A stretch of DNA of 64,000 bases from Coriaria nepalensis (Eukaryota > Streptophyta > Magnoliopsida > Cucurbitales > Coriariaceae), in the NCBI GenBank assembly GCA_027186245.1, contig CP114496.1, positions 4,555,501 through 4,619,500 of the forward strand, written 5' to 3'. Every line of letters begins with the position of its first letter. Position 1 is the first letter of the stretch. A model generated the notes under the pieces. That model ran no database searches. It saw nothing but the letters and a program-made list of their open reading frames with translations, and was not told the origin of the DNA. Shown here in pieces: positions 25,602 to 39,038 of this stretch. The position numbers and the translations under genes were made by a program.

Positions 25602-28600
25602 AGGGCTCATTTGACTTACTTTGAAATAAGTTATTGATTGGAAAAGATTAATTGAAATGATTTTAAGGTTAAACGAATGCACACTTTCCTGGTAATGATC
25701 ATTTGCAAGTTATGCACATAAATTGTGTTTGAAGTGCGAAAATAGAATTCATTCGAATTGTTTTGAAATAAGTTATTGACTTGAAATGACTCATTGAAAT
25801 GATTTTAAGGTTAAACGAACGTAGGCATTTCTGGCATTCATCTTTCGCAAGCTATGCACAAAACTTGTGTTTGGAGAGCAAAAATAGAATTCGTTCGAAT
25901 TTCTTTGAAATAAGTTATTTACTTGAAATGACTCATTGAAATGATTTTAGAGTTAAACGAACGCAGGCTTTTCTTGCATTCATCTTTCGCAGGTTATGCA
26001 CAAAACTTGTGTTTGGAGTGCAAAAATAGAATTCGTTCGAATTTCTTTGAAATAAGTTATTGACTTAAAATGACTCATTGGAATGATTTTAAGGTTAAAA
26101 GAATACAGGCTTTTCCTGCATTGACCTTTTGCAAGTTATGCACAAAACTTGTGTTTGTAGTGTAAAAATAGAAATCGTTCGAATTGCTTTGAAATAAGTT
26201 ATTGACTAGAAATGACTCATTGAAATGATTTTAAGGTTAAATGAATGCACACTTTCCTTGTAATGATCATTTGCAAGTTATGCGCAAAACTTGTGTTTGA
26301 AGTGTGAAAATAGAATTAGTTTGAATTGCTTTGGAATAAGTTATTGACTTGTAATGACTCATTCAGATGATTTTATGGTAAAACGAGTGCACACTTTCCT
26401 TGCATTGATCATTTGCATGTTATGGACAAAACTTGTGTTTGAAGTGCGAAAGTAGAATTCATTCGAATTGCTTTGAAATAAGTTATTGACTTGAAATGAC
26501 TCATTCAAATGATTTTACGGTTAAACAAATGCATACTTTCCTTGCATTGATCATTTGCAAGTTATGCACAAAACTTGTATTTGAAGTGCGAAAATAGAAT
26601 TCGTTCGAATTGTTTTGAAATAAGTTATTGACTTGTAATGTCCCATTGAAATAATTTTAATGTGCGACGAACGCAGGCTTTCATTGCATTCATCTTATGC
26701 AAGTTATGCACAAAACTTGTGTTTGAAGTGCGAAAATAGGGCTCATTTGACTTACTTTGAAATAAGTTATTGATTGGAAAAGATTAATTGAAATGATTTT
26801 AAGGTTAAACGAATGCACACTTTCCTGGTAATGATCATTTGCAAGTTATGCACATAAATTGTGTTTGAAGTGCGAAAATAGAATTCATTCGAATTGTTTG
26901 AAATAAGTTATTGACTTGAAATGACTCATTGAAATGATTTTAAGGTTAAACGAACGTAGGCATTTCTGGCATTCATCTTTCGCAAGCTATGCACAAAACT
27001 TGTGTTTGGAGAGCAAAAATAGAATTCGTTCGAATTTCTTTGAAATAAGTTATTTACTTGAAATGACTCATTGAAATGATTTTAGAGTTAAACGAACGCA
27101 GGCTTTTCTTGCATTCATCTTTCGCAGGTTATGCACAAAACTTGTGTTTGGAGTGCAAAAATAGAATTCGTTCGAATTTCTTTGAAATAAGTTATTGACT
27201 TAAAATGACTCATTGGAATGATTTTAAGGTTAAAAGAATACAGGCTTTTCCTGCATTGACCTTTTGCAAGTTATGCACAAAACTTGTGTTTGTAGTGTAA
27301 AAATAGAAATCGTTCGAATTGCTTTGAAATAAGTTATTGACTAGAAATGACTCATTGAAATGATTTTAAGGTTAAATGAATGCACACTTTCCTTGTAATG
27401 ATCATTTGCAAGTTATGCGCAAAACTTGTGTTTGAAGTGTGAAAATAGAATTAGTTTGAATTGCTTTGGAATAAGTTATTGACTTGTAATGACTCATTCA
27501 GATGATTTTATGGTAAAACGAGTGCACACTTTCCTTGCATTGATCATTTGCATGTTATGGACAAAACTTGTGTTTGAAGTGCGAAAGTAGAATTCATTCG
27601 AATTGCTTTGAAATAAGTTATTGACTTGAAATGACTCATTCAAATGATTTTACGGTTAAACAAATGCATACTTTCCTTGCATTGATCATTTGCAAGTTAT
27701 GCACAAAACTTGTATTTGAAGTGCGAAAATAGAATTCGTTCGAATTGTTTTGAAATAAGTTATTGACTTGTAATGTCCCATTGAAATAATTTTAATGTGC
27801 GACGAACGCAGGCTTTCATTGCATTCATCTTATGCAAGTTATGCACAAAACTTGTGTTTGAAGTGCGAAAATAGGGCTCATTTGACTTACTTTGAAATAA
27901 GTTATTGATTGGAAAAGATTCATTGAAATGATTTTAAGGTTAAACGAATGCACACTTTCCTGGTAATGATCATTTGCAAGTTATGCACATAAATTGTGTT
28001 TGAAGTGCGAAAATAGAATTCATTCGAATTGTTTTGAAATAAGTTATTGACTTGAAATGACTCATTGAAATGATTTTAAGGTTAAACGAACGTAGGCATT
28101 TCTGGCATTCATCTTTCGCAAGCTATGCACAAAACTTGTGTTTGGAGAGCAAAAATAGAATTCGTTCGAATTTCTTTGAAATAAGTTATTTACTTGAAAT
28201 GACTCATTGAAATGATTTTAGAGTTAAACGAACGCAGGCTTTTCTTGCATTCATCTTTCGCAGGTTATGCACAAAACTTGTGTTTGGAGTGCAAAAATAG
28301 AATTCGTTCGAATTTCTTTGAAATAAGTTATTGACTTAAAATGACTCATTGGAATGATTTTAAGGTTAAAAGAATACAGGCTTTTCCTGCATTGACCTTT
28401 TGCAAGTTATGCACAAAACTTGTGTTTGTAGTGTAAAAATAGAAATCGTTCGAATTGCTTTGAAATAAGTTATTGACTAGAAATGACTCATTGAAATGAT
28501 TTTAAGGTTAAATGAATGCACACTTTCCTTGTAATGATCATTTGCAAGTTATGCGCAAAACTTGTGTTTGAAGTGTGAAAATAGAATTAGTTTGAATTGC

Positions 28601-30144
28601 TTTGGAATAAGTTATTGACTTGTAATGACTCATTCAGATGATTTTATGGTAAAACGAGTGCACACTTTCCTTGCATTGATCATTTGCATGTTATGGACAA
28701 AACTTGTGTTTGAAGTGCGAAAGTAGAATTCATTCGAATTGCTTTGAAATAAGTTATTGACTTGAAATGACTCATTCAAATGATTTTACGGTTAAACAAA
28801 TGCATACTTTCCTTGCATTGATCATTTGCAAGTTATGCACAAAACTTGTATTTGAAGTGCGAAAATAGAATTCGTTCGAATTGTTTTGAAATAAGTTATT
28901 GACTTGTAATGTCCCATTGAAATAATTTTAATGTGCGACGAACGCAGGCTTTCATTGCATTCATCTTATGCAAGTTATGCACAAAACTTGTGTTTGAAGT
29001 GCGAAAATAGGGCTCATTTGACTTACTTTGAAATAAGTTATTGATTGGAAAAGATTCATTGAAATGATTTTAAGGTTAAACGAATGCACACTTTCCTGGT
29101 AATGATCATTTGCAAGTTATGCACATAAATTGTGTTTGAAGTGCGAAAATAGAATTCATTCGAATTGTTTTGAAATAAGTTATTGACTTGAAATGACTCA
29201 TTGAAATGATTTTAAGGTTAAACGAACGTAGGCATTTCTGGCATTCATCTTTCGCAAGCTATGCACAAAACTTGTGTTTGGAGAGCAAAAATAGAATTCG
29301 TTCGAATTTCTTTGAAATAAGTTATTTACTTGAAATGACTCATTGAAATGATTTTAGAGTTAAACGAACGCAGGCTTTTCTTGCATTCATCTTTCGCAGG
29401 TTATGCACAAAACTTGTGTTTGGAGTGCAAAAATAGAATTCGTTCGAATTTCTTTGAAATAAGTTATTGACTTAAAATGACTCATTGGAATGATTTTAAG
29501 GTTAAAAGAATACAGGCTTTTCCTGCATTGACCTTTTGCAAGTTATGCACAAAACTTGTGTTTGTAGTGTAAAAATAGAAATCGTTCGAATTGCTTTGAA
29601 ATAAGTTATTGACTAGAAATGACTCATTGAAATGATTTTAAGGTTAAATGAATGCACACTTTCCTTGTAATGATCATTTGCAAGTTATGCGCAAAACTTG
29701 TGTTTGAAGTGTGAAAATAGAATTAGTTTGAATTGCTTTGGAATAAGTTATTGACTTGTAATGACTCATTCAGATGATTTTATGGTAAAACGAGTGCACA
29801 CTTTCCTTGCATTGATCATTTGCATGTTATGGACAAAACTTGTGTTTGAAGTGCGAAAGTAGAATTCATTCGAATTGCTTTGAAATAAGTTATTGACTTG
29901 AAATGACTCATTCAAATGATTTTACGGTTAAACAAATGCATACTTTCCTTGCATTGATCATTTGCAAGTTATGCACAAAACTTGTATTTGAAGTGCGAAA
30001 ATAGAATTCGTTCGAATTGTTTTGAAATAAGTTATTGACTTGTAATGTCCCATTGAAATAATTTTAATGTGCGACGAACGCAGGCTTTCATTGCATTCAT
30101 CTTATGCAAGTTATGCACAAAACTTGTGTTTGAAGTGCGAAAAT
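25602..30144 (-). repeat. Central 8-mer HOR, 1,136-bp form, four copies
   Basis: The signature AGGGCTCATTTGACTTAC, which replaces the usual GAATTCG dyad in one monomer of eight, occurs at 25,602, 26,738, 27,873, 29,009 and 30,145. Spacings are 1,136, 1,135, 1,136 and 1,136 bp. The 1,135-bp unit has lost one T in GAATTGTTTTGAAATAAG near 26,895. Apart from that the copies look about 99% identical, clearly the youngest sequence in the window together with the next entry. A more diverged partial copy extends left to about 25,260. One of the eight monomers carries ATTTGCATGTTATGGAC. Confidence 0.92.
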
Positions 30145-33100
30145 AGGGCTCATTTGACTTACTTTGAAATAAGTTATTGATTGGAAAAGATTCATTGAAA
30201 TGATTTTAAGGTTAAACGAATGCACACTTTCCTGGTAATGATCATTTGCAAGTTATGCACATAAATTGTGTTTGAAGTGCGAAAATAGAATTCATTCGAA
30301 TTGTTTTGAAATAAGTTATTGACTTGAAATGACTCATTGAAATGATTTTAAGGTTAAACGAACGTAGGCATTTCTGGCATTCATCTTTCGCAAGCTATGC
30401 ACAAAACTTGTGTTTCGATAGCAAAAATAGAATTCGTTCGAATTTCTTTGAAATAAGTTATTGACTTGAAATGACTCATTGAAATGATTTTAAGGTTAAA
30501 CGAACGCAGGCTTTTCTTGCATTCATCTTTCGCAGGTTATGCACAAAACTTGTGTTTGGAGTGCAAAAATAGAATTCGTTCGAATTTCGTTGAAATAAGT
30601 TATTGACTTAAAATGACTCATTGGAATGATTTTAAGGTTAAAAGAATACAGGCTTTTCCTGCATTGACCTTTTGCAAGTTATGCACAAAACTTGTGTTTG
30701 TAGTGTAAAAATAGAAATCGTTCGAATTGCTTTGAAATAAGTTATTGACTAGAAATGACTCATTGAAATGATTTTAAGGTTAAATGAATGCACACTTTCC
30801 TTGTAATGATCATTTACAAGTTATGCGCAAAACTTGTGTTTGAAGTGTGAAAATAGAATTAGTTTGAATTGCTTTGGAATAAGTTATTGACTTGTAATGA
30901 CTCATTTAGATGATTTTATGGTAAAACGAGTGCACACTTTACTTGCATTGATCATTTGCATGTTATGGACAAAAGTTGTGTTTGAAGTGCGAAAGTAGAA
31001 TTCATTCGAATTGCTTTGAAATAAGTTATTGACTTGAAATGCCTCATTCAAATGATTTTACGGTTAAACAAATGCTTGCATTGATCATTTGCAAGTTATG
31101 CACAAAACTTGTATTTGAAGTGCGAAAATAGAATTCGTTCGAATTGTTTTGAAATAAGTTATTGACTTGTAATGTCCCATTGAAATAATTTTGATGTGCG
31201 ACGAACGCAGGCTTTCGTTGCATTCATCTTTTGCAAGTTATGCACAAAACTTGTGTTTGAAGTGCGAAAATAGGGCTCATTTGACTTACTTTGAAATAAG
31301 TTATTGATTGGAAAAGATTCATTGAAATGATTTTAAGGTTAAACGAATGCACACTTTCCTGGTAATGATCATTTGCAAGTTATGCACATAAATTGTGTTT
31401 GAAGTGCGAAAATAGAATTCATTCGAATTGTTTTGAAATAAGTTATTGACTTGAAATGACTCATTGAAATGATTTTAAGGTTAAACGAACGTAGGCATTT
31501 CTGGCATTCATCTTTCGCAAGCTATGCACAAAACTTGTGTTTCGATAGCAAAAATAGAATTCGTTCGAATTTCTTTGAAATAAGTTATTGACTTGAAATG
31601 ACTCATTGAAATGATTTTAAGGTTAAACGAACGCAGGCTTTTCTTGCATTCATCTTTCGCAGGTTATGCACAAAACTTGTGTTTGGAGTGCAAAAATAGA
31701 ATTCGTTCGAATTTCTTTGAAATAAGTTATTGACTTAAAATGACTCATTGGAATGATTTTAAGGTTAAAAGAATACAGGCTTTTCCTGCATTGACCTTTT
31801 GCAAGTTATGCACAAAACTTGTGTTTGTAGTGTAAAAATAGAAATCGTTCGAATTGCTTTGAAATAAGTTATTGACTAGAAATGACTCATTGAAATGATT
31901 TTAAGGTTAAATGAATGCACACTTTCCTTGTAATGATCATTTACAAGTTATGCGCAAAACTTGTGTTTGAAGTGTGAAAATAGAATTAGTTTGAATTGCT
32001 TTGGAATAAGTTATTGACTTGTAATGACTCATTTAGATGATTTTATGGTAAAACGAGTGCACACTTTACTTGCATTGATCATTTGCATGTTATGGACAAA
32101 AGTTGTGTTTGAAGTGCGAAAGTAGAATTCATTCGAATTGCTTTGAAATAAGTTATTGACTTGAAATGCCTCATTCAAATGATTTTACGGTTAAACAAAT
32201 GCTTGCATTGATCATTTGCAAGTTATGCACAAAACTTGTATTTGAAGTGCGAAAATAGAATTCGTTCGAATTGTTTTGAAATAAGTTATTGACTTGTAAT
32301 GTCCCATTGAAATAATTTTGATGTGCGACGAACGCAGGCTTTCGTTGCATTCATCTTTTGCAAGTTATGCACAAAACTTGTGTTTGAAGTGCGAAAATAG
32401 GGCTCATTTGACTTACTTTGAAATAAGTTATTGATTGGAAAAGATTCATTGAAATGATTTTAAGGTTAAACGAATGCACACTTTCCTGGTAATGATCATT
32501 TGCAAGTTATGCACATAAATTGTGTTTGAAGTGCGAAAATAGAATTCATTCGAATTGTTTTGAAATAAGTTATTGACTTGAAATGACTCATTGAAATGAT
32601 TTTGAGGTTAAACGAACATAGGCATTTCTGGCATTCATCTTTCGCAAGCTATGCACAAAACTTGTGTTTGGAGAGCAAAAATAGAATTCGTTCGAATTTC
32701 TTTCAAATAAGTTATTGACTTGAAATGACTCATTGAAATGATTTTAAGGTTAAACGAACGCAGGCTTTTCTTGCATTCATCTTTCGCAGGTTATGCACAA
32801 AACTTGTGTTTGGAGTGCAAAAATAGAATTCGTTCGAATTTCTTTGAAATAAGTTATTGACTTAAAATGACTCATTGGAATGATTTTAAGGTTAAAAGAA
32901 TACAGGCTTTTCCTGCATTGACCTTTTGCAAGTTATGCACAAAACTTGTGTTTGTAGTGTAAAAATAGAAATCGTTCGAATTGCTTTGAAATAAGTTATT
33001 GACTAGAAATGACTCATTGAAATGATTTTAAGGTTAAATGAATGCACACTTTCCTTGTAATGATCATTTACAAGTTATGCGCAAAACTTGTGTTTGAAGT

Positions 33101-36100
33101 GTGAAAATAGAATTAGTTTGAATTGCTTTGGAATAAGTTATTGACTTGTAATGACTCATTTAGATGATTTTATGGTAAAACGAGTGCACACTTTACTTGC
33201 ATTGATCATTTGCATGTTATGGACAAAAGTTGTGTTTGAAGTGCGAAAGTAGAATTCATTCGAATTGCTTTGAAATAAGTTATTGACTTGAAATGCCTCA
33301 TTCAAATGATTTTACGGTTAAACAAATGCTTGCATTGATCATTTGCAAGTTATGCACAAAACTTGTATTTGAAGTGCGAAAATAGAATTCGTTCGAATTG
33401 TTTTGAAATAAGTTATTGACTTGTAATGTCCCATTGAAATAATTTTGATGTGCGACGAACGCAGGCTTTCGTTGCATTCATCTTTTGCAAGTTATGCACA
33501 AAACTTGTGTTTGAAGTGCGAAAATAGGGCTCATTTGACTTACTTTGAAATAAGTTATTGATTGGAAAAGATTCATTGAAATGATTTTAAGGTTAAACGA
33601 ATGCACACTTTCCTGGTAATGATCATTTGCAAGTTATGCACATAAATTGTGTTTGAAGTGCGAAAATAGAATTCATTCGAATTGTTTTGAAATAAGTTAT
33701 TGACTTGAAATGACTCATTGAAATGATTTTGAGGTTAAACGAACATAGGCATTTCTGGCATTCATCTTTCGCAAGCTATGCACAAAACTTGTGTTTGGAG
33801 AGCAAAAATAGAATTCGTTCGAATTTCTTTCAAATAAGTTATTGACTTGAAATGACTCATTGAAATGATTTTAAGGTTAAACGAACGCAGGCTTTTCTTG
33901 CATTCATCTTTCGCAGGTTATGCACAAAACTTGTGTTTGGAGTGCAAAAATAGAATTCGTTCGAATTTCTTTGAAATAAGTTATTGACTTAAAATGACTC
34001 ATTGGAATGATTTTAAGGTTAAAAGAATACAGGCTTTTCCTGCATTGACCTTTTGCAAGTTATGCACAAAACTTGTGTTTGTAGTGTAAAAATAGAAATC
34101 GTTCGAATTGCTTTGAAATAAGTTATTGACTAGAAATGACTCATTGAAATGATTTTAAGGTTAAATGAATGCACACTTTCCTTGTAATGATCATTTACAA
34201 GTTATGCGCAAAACTTGTGTTTGAAGTGTGAAAATAGAATTAGTTTGAATTGCTTTGGAATAAGTTATTGACTTGTAATGACTCATTTAGATGATTTTAT
34301 GGTAAAACGAGTGCACACTTTACTTGCATTGATCATTTGCATGTTATGGACAAAAGTTGTGTTTGAAGTGCGAAAGTAGAATTCATTCGAATTGCTTTGA
34401 AATAAGTTATTGACTTGAAATGCCTCATTCAAATGATTTTACGGTTAAACAAATGCTTGCATTGATCATTTGCAAGTTATGCACAAAACTTGTATTTGAA
34501 GTGCGAAAATAGAATTCGTTCGAATTGTTTTGAAATAAGTTATTGACTTGTAATGTCCCATTGAAATAATTTTGATGTGCGACGAACGCAGGCTTTCGTT
34601 GCATTCATCTTTTGCAAGTTATGCACAAAACTTGTGTTTGAAGTGCGAAAATAGGGCTCATTTGACTTACTTTGAAATAAGTTATTGATTGGAAAAGATT
34701 CATTGAAATGATTTTAAGGTTAAACGAATGCACACTTTCCTGGTAATGATCATTTGCAAGTTATGCACATAAATTGTGTTTGAAGTGCGAAAATAGAATT
34801 CATTCGAATTGTTTTGAAATAAGTTATTGACTTGAAATGACTCATTGAAATGATTTTAAGGTTAAACGAACGTAGGCATTTCTGGCATTCATCTTTCGCA
34901 AGCTATGCACAAAACTTGTGTTTGGAGAGCAAAAATAGAATTCGTTCGAATTTCTTTCAAATAAGTTATTGACTTGAAATGACTCATTGAAATGATTTTA
35001 AGGTTAAACGAACGCAGGCTTTTCTTGCATTCATCTTTCGCAGGTTATGCATAAAACTTGTGTTTGGAGTGCAAAAATAGAATTCGTTCGAATTTCTTTG
35101 AAATAAGTTATTGACTTAAAATGACTCATTGGAATGATTTTAAGGTTAAAAGAATACAGGCTTTTCCTGCATTGACCTTTTGCAAGTTATGCACAAAACT
35201 TGTGTTTGTAGTGTAAAAATAGAAATCGTTCGAATTGCTTTGAAATAAGTTATTGACTAGAAATGACTCATTGAAATGATTTTAAGGTTAAATGAATGCA
35301 CACTTTCCTTGTAATGATCATTTACAAGTTATGCGCAAAACTTGTGTTTGAAGTGTGAAAATAGAATTAGTTTGAATTGCTTTGGAATAAGTTATTGACT
35401 TGTAATGACTCATTTAGATGATTTTATGGTAAAACGAGTGCACACTTTACTTGCATTGATCATTTGCATGTTATGGACAAAAGTTGTGTTTGAAGTGCGA
35501 AAGTAGAATTCATTCGAATTGCTTTGAAATAAGTTATTGACTTGAAATGCCTCATTCAAATGATTTTACGGTTAAACAAATGCTTGCATTGATCATTTGC
35601 AAGTTATGCACAAAACTTGTATTTGAAGTGCGAAAATAGAATTCGTTCGAATTGTTTTGAAATAAGTTATTGACTTGTAATGTCCCATTGAAATAATTTT
35701 GATGTGCGACGAACGCAGGCTTTCGTTGCATTCATCTTTTGCAAGTTATGCACAAAACTTGTGTTTGAAGTGCGAAAATAGGGCTCATTTGACTTACTTT
35801 GAAATAAGTTATTGATTGGAAAAGATTCATTGAAATGATTTTAAGGTTAAACGAATGCACACTTTCCTGGTAATGATCATTTGCAAGTTATGCACATAAA
35901 TTGTGTTTGAAGTGCGAAAATAGAATTCATTCGAATTGTTTTGAAATAAGTTATTGACTTGAAATGACTCATTGAAATGATTTTGAGGTTAAACGAACAT
36001 AGGCATTTCTGGCATTCATCTTTCGCAAGCTATGCACAAAACTTGTGTTTGGAGAGCAAAAATAGAATTCGTTCGAATTTCTTTCAAATAAGTTATTGAC

Positions 36101-36906
36101 TTGAAATGACTCATTGAAATGATTTTAAGGTTAAACGAACGCAGGCTTTTCTTGCATTCATCTTTCGCAGGTTATGCACAAAACTTGTGTTTGGAGTGCA
36201 AAAATAGAATTCGTTCGAATTTCTTTGAAATAAGTTATTGACTTAAAATGACTCATTGGAATGATTTTAAGGTTAAAAGAATACAGGCTTTTCCTGCATT
36301 GACCTTTTGCAAGTTATGCACAAAACTTGTGTTTGTAGTGTAAAAATAGAAATCGTTCGAATTGCTTTGAAATAAGTTATTGACTAGAAATGACTCATTG
36401 AAATGATTTTAAGGTTAAATGAATGCACACTTTCCTTGTAATGATCATTTACAAGTTATGCGCAAAACTTGTGTTTGAAGTGTGAAAATAGAATTAGTTT
36501 GAATTGCTTTGGAATAAGTTATTGACTTGTAATGACTCATTCAGATGATTTTATGGTAAAACGAGTGCACACTTTACTTGCATTGATCATTTGCATGTTA
36601 TGGACAAAACTTGTGTTTGAAGTGCGAAAGTAGAATTCATTCGAATTGCTTTGAAATAAGTTATTGACTTGAAATGACTCATTCAAATGATTTTACGGTT
36701 AAACAAATGCTTGCATTGATCATTTGCAAGTTATGCACAAAACTTGTATTTGAAGTGCGAAAATAGAATTCGTTCGAATTGTTTTGAAATAAGTTATTGA
36801 CTTGTAATGTCCCATTGAAATAATTTTAATGTGCGACGAACGCAAGCTTTCGTTGCATTCATCTTTTGCAAGTGATGCACAAAACTTGTGTTTGAATTGC
36901 GAAAAT
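30145..36906 (-). repeat. Central 8-mer HOR, 1,127-bp form, six copies
   Basis: The same signature continues at 30,145, 31,272, 32,399, 33,526, 34,653, 35,780 and 36,907, every step exactly 1,127 bp. The 9-bp shortening is a single deletion: AAATGCATACTTTCCTTGC in the longer form becomes AAATGCTTGC, first seen at 31,075/31,076. Most units also carry linked substitutions nearby: TGCCTCA for TGACTCA, CATTTAGATG for CATTCAGATG, and ACAAAAGTTG for ACAAAACTTG. The sixth unit has the deletion but keeps the older states at these sites. Past 36,907 the pattern goes on for about four diverged monomers and then stops. Confidence 0.93.
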
Positions 36907-37540
36907 AGGGCTCATTTGACTTACTTTGAAATAAGTTATTAATTGGAAAAGATTCATTGAAATGATTTTAAGGTTAAACGAATGCACACTTTCCTGGTAA
37001 TGATCATTTGCAAGTTATGCACATAAATTGTGTTTGAAGTGCGAAAATAGAATTCATTCGAATTGTTTTGAAATAAGTTATTGACTTGAAATGACTCATT
37101 GAAATGATTTTAAGGTTAAACGAACGTAGGCTTTTCTTGCATTCATCTTTCGCAAGTTATGCACAAAACTTGTGTTTCGAGAGCAAAAATAGAATTCGTT
37201 CGAATTTCTTTGAAATAAGTTATTGACTTGAAATGACTCATTGAAATGATTTTAAGGTTAAACGAACGCAAGCTTTTCTTGCATTCATTTTTCGCAGGGT
37301 TATGCACAAAACTTGTGTTTGGAGTGCAAAAAAAATAGAATTCGTTCGAATTTCTTTGAAATAAGTTATTGACTTAACATGACTAATTGGAATGATTTTA
37401 AGGTTAAACGAACACAGATTTTTCCTGCATTGACCTTTTGCAAGTTATGCACAAAACTTGTGTTTGTAGTGTAAAAATAGAAATCGTTCGAATTGCTTTG
37501 AAATAAGTTATTGACTAGAAATGACTCATTGAAATGATTT
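36907..37540 (-). repeat. Degenerate right edge of the central HOR
   Basis: This is a further, incomplete HOR unit with more changes than those before it. They include TTATTAATTGGAAAAG for TTATTGATTGGAAAAG, an extra G in TCGCAGGGTTATG and an expanded A-run (GCAAAAAAAATAG) near 37,328. Higher divergence at the edge of a homogeneous core is usual where exchange is less frequent. Confidence 0.78.
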
Positions 37541-38470
37541 TAAGGTTAACTGAATGCACACTTTCCTTGTAATGATCATTTGCAAGTTATGCGCAAAACT
37601 TGTGTTTGAAGTGTGAAAATAAAATTAGCTTGAATTGCTTTGGAATAAGTTATTGACCTGTAATGACTCATTCAGATGATTTTATGGTAAAACGAGTGCA
37701 CACTTTCCGTGCACTGATCATATGCAAGTTATGCACAAAACTTGTGTTTGATGTGCGAAAATAGAATTCGTTCGACTCGCTTTGAAATAAGTTATTGACT
37801 TGAAATGACTCATTCAAATGATTTTAAGGTTAAACGAACGTAGGCTTTTCTTGAATTGACCTTTTGCAAGTTATGTACAAAACTTGTGTTTGTAGTGCAA
37901 AAATAGAATTCGTTCGAATGGCTTCGAAATAAGTTATTCACTAGAAATAACTCATTGAAATGATTTTAAGGTTAAACTATTGCACACTTTCTTTATAATG
38001 ATCATTTGCAAGTTTTGGACAATACTTGTGTTTGAAGTGCGAAAATATAAATCTTTCAAATTGCTTTTAAATAAGTTATTGACTTGAAATAAGTCATTCA
38101 AATGATTTTAAGGTTAAACGAACTCAGGCTTTCCTTGCATTGACTTTTGCAAGTTATGCACAAAACGTGTGTTTGTAGTGCAAAATAGAATTCGTTCGAA
38201 TTGCTTTGAAATATGTTATTGACTGTAAATGACTCATTGAAATGATTTTAAGGTTAAACGAATGCACACTTTCTTGGTAATGAGCATTTGCAAGTTATGC
38301 ACAGAAATTGTGTTTGAAGTGCGAAAATAGAATTCGTTCGAATTGCTTTGAAATAAGTTATTGACTTGGAATGACTCATTCAAATGATTTTAAGCTTAAA
38401 CTAATGCACACTTTCCTTGCATTGATCATTCGCAAGTTATGCACTAAACTTGGGTTTGTAGTGCAAAAAT

Positions 38471-39038
38471 AGGGCTCGTTTGACTTATTTTGAAATAAGT
38501 TATTGACTTGAAATGACTCATTGAAGTGATTTTAAGGTTAAACGAATGCACAGTTTCCGTGCAATGATCATTTGCAAGTTATGCACAAAACATGTGTTTG
38601 TAGTGCAAAAATAGAATTCGTTCGACTTGCTTTGAAATAAGTTATTGACTTGAAATGACTTACTGAAATGATTTTAAGGTTAAACTAATGCACACTTTCC
38701 TTGCTTTGATCATTCGCAAGTTATGCACTAAACTTGGGTTTGTAGTGCAAAAATAGGGCTCGTTTGACTTATTTTGAAATAAGTTATTGACTTGAAATGA
38801 CTCATTGAAGTGATTTTAAGGTTAAACGAATGCACAGTTTCCGTGCAATGATCATTTGCAAGTTATGCACAAAACATGTGTTTGTAGTGCAAAAATAGAA
38901 TTCGTTCGACTTGCTTTGAAATAAGTTATTGACTTGAAATGACTTACTGAAATGATTTTAAGGTTAAACTAATGCACACTTTCCTTGCATTGATCATTTG
39001 CAAGTTATGTGCAAAACTTGTGTTTGTAGTGCAAAAAT
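38471..39038 (-). repeat. 284-bp dimer array, two units (copy 1)
   Basis: The dimer starts at AGGGCTCGTTTGACTTATTT, at 38,471 and 38,755, and ends where AGGGCTCGTTCGACTTAC begins at 39,039. Each unit also contains CAGTTTCCGTGCAATG (38,551 and 38,835). The two units are nearly identical; CTTGCTTTGATC versus CTTGCATTGATC marks a difference at the boundary. Confidence 0.9.

Noticed and set aside
25602..36906. CRISPR array, because of regularly spaced repeats
   Set aside because: There are no unique spacers: the entire 142-bp unit is repeated, units are far longer than CRISPR repeats, and no cas genes are present.
37320..37335. A-run GCAAAAAAAATAG as a possible poly(A) tail of a retroelement
   Set aside because: It is a three-base expansion of the A-tract present at the same place in every monomer, with normal satellite on both sides.
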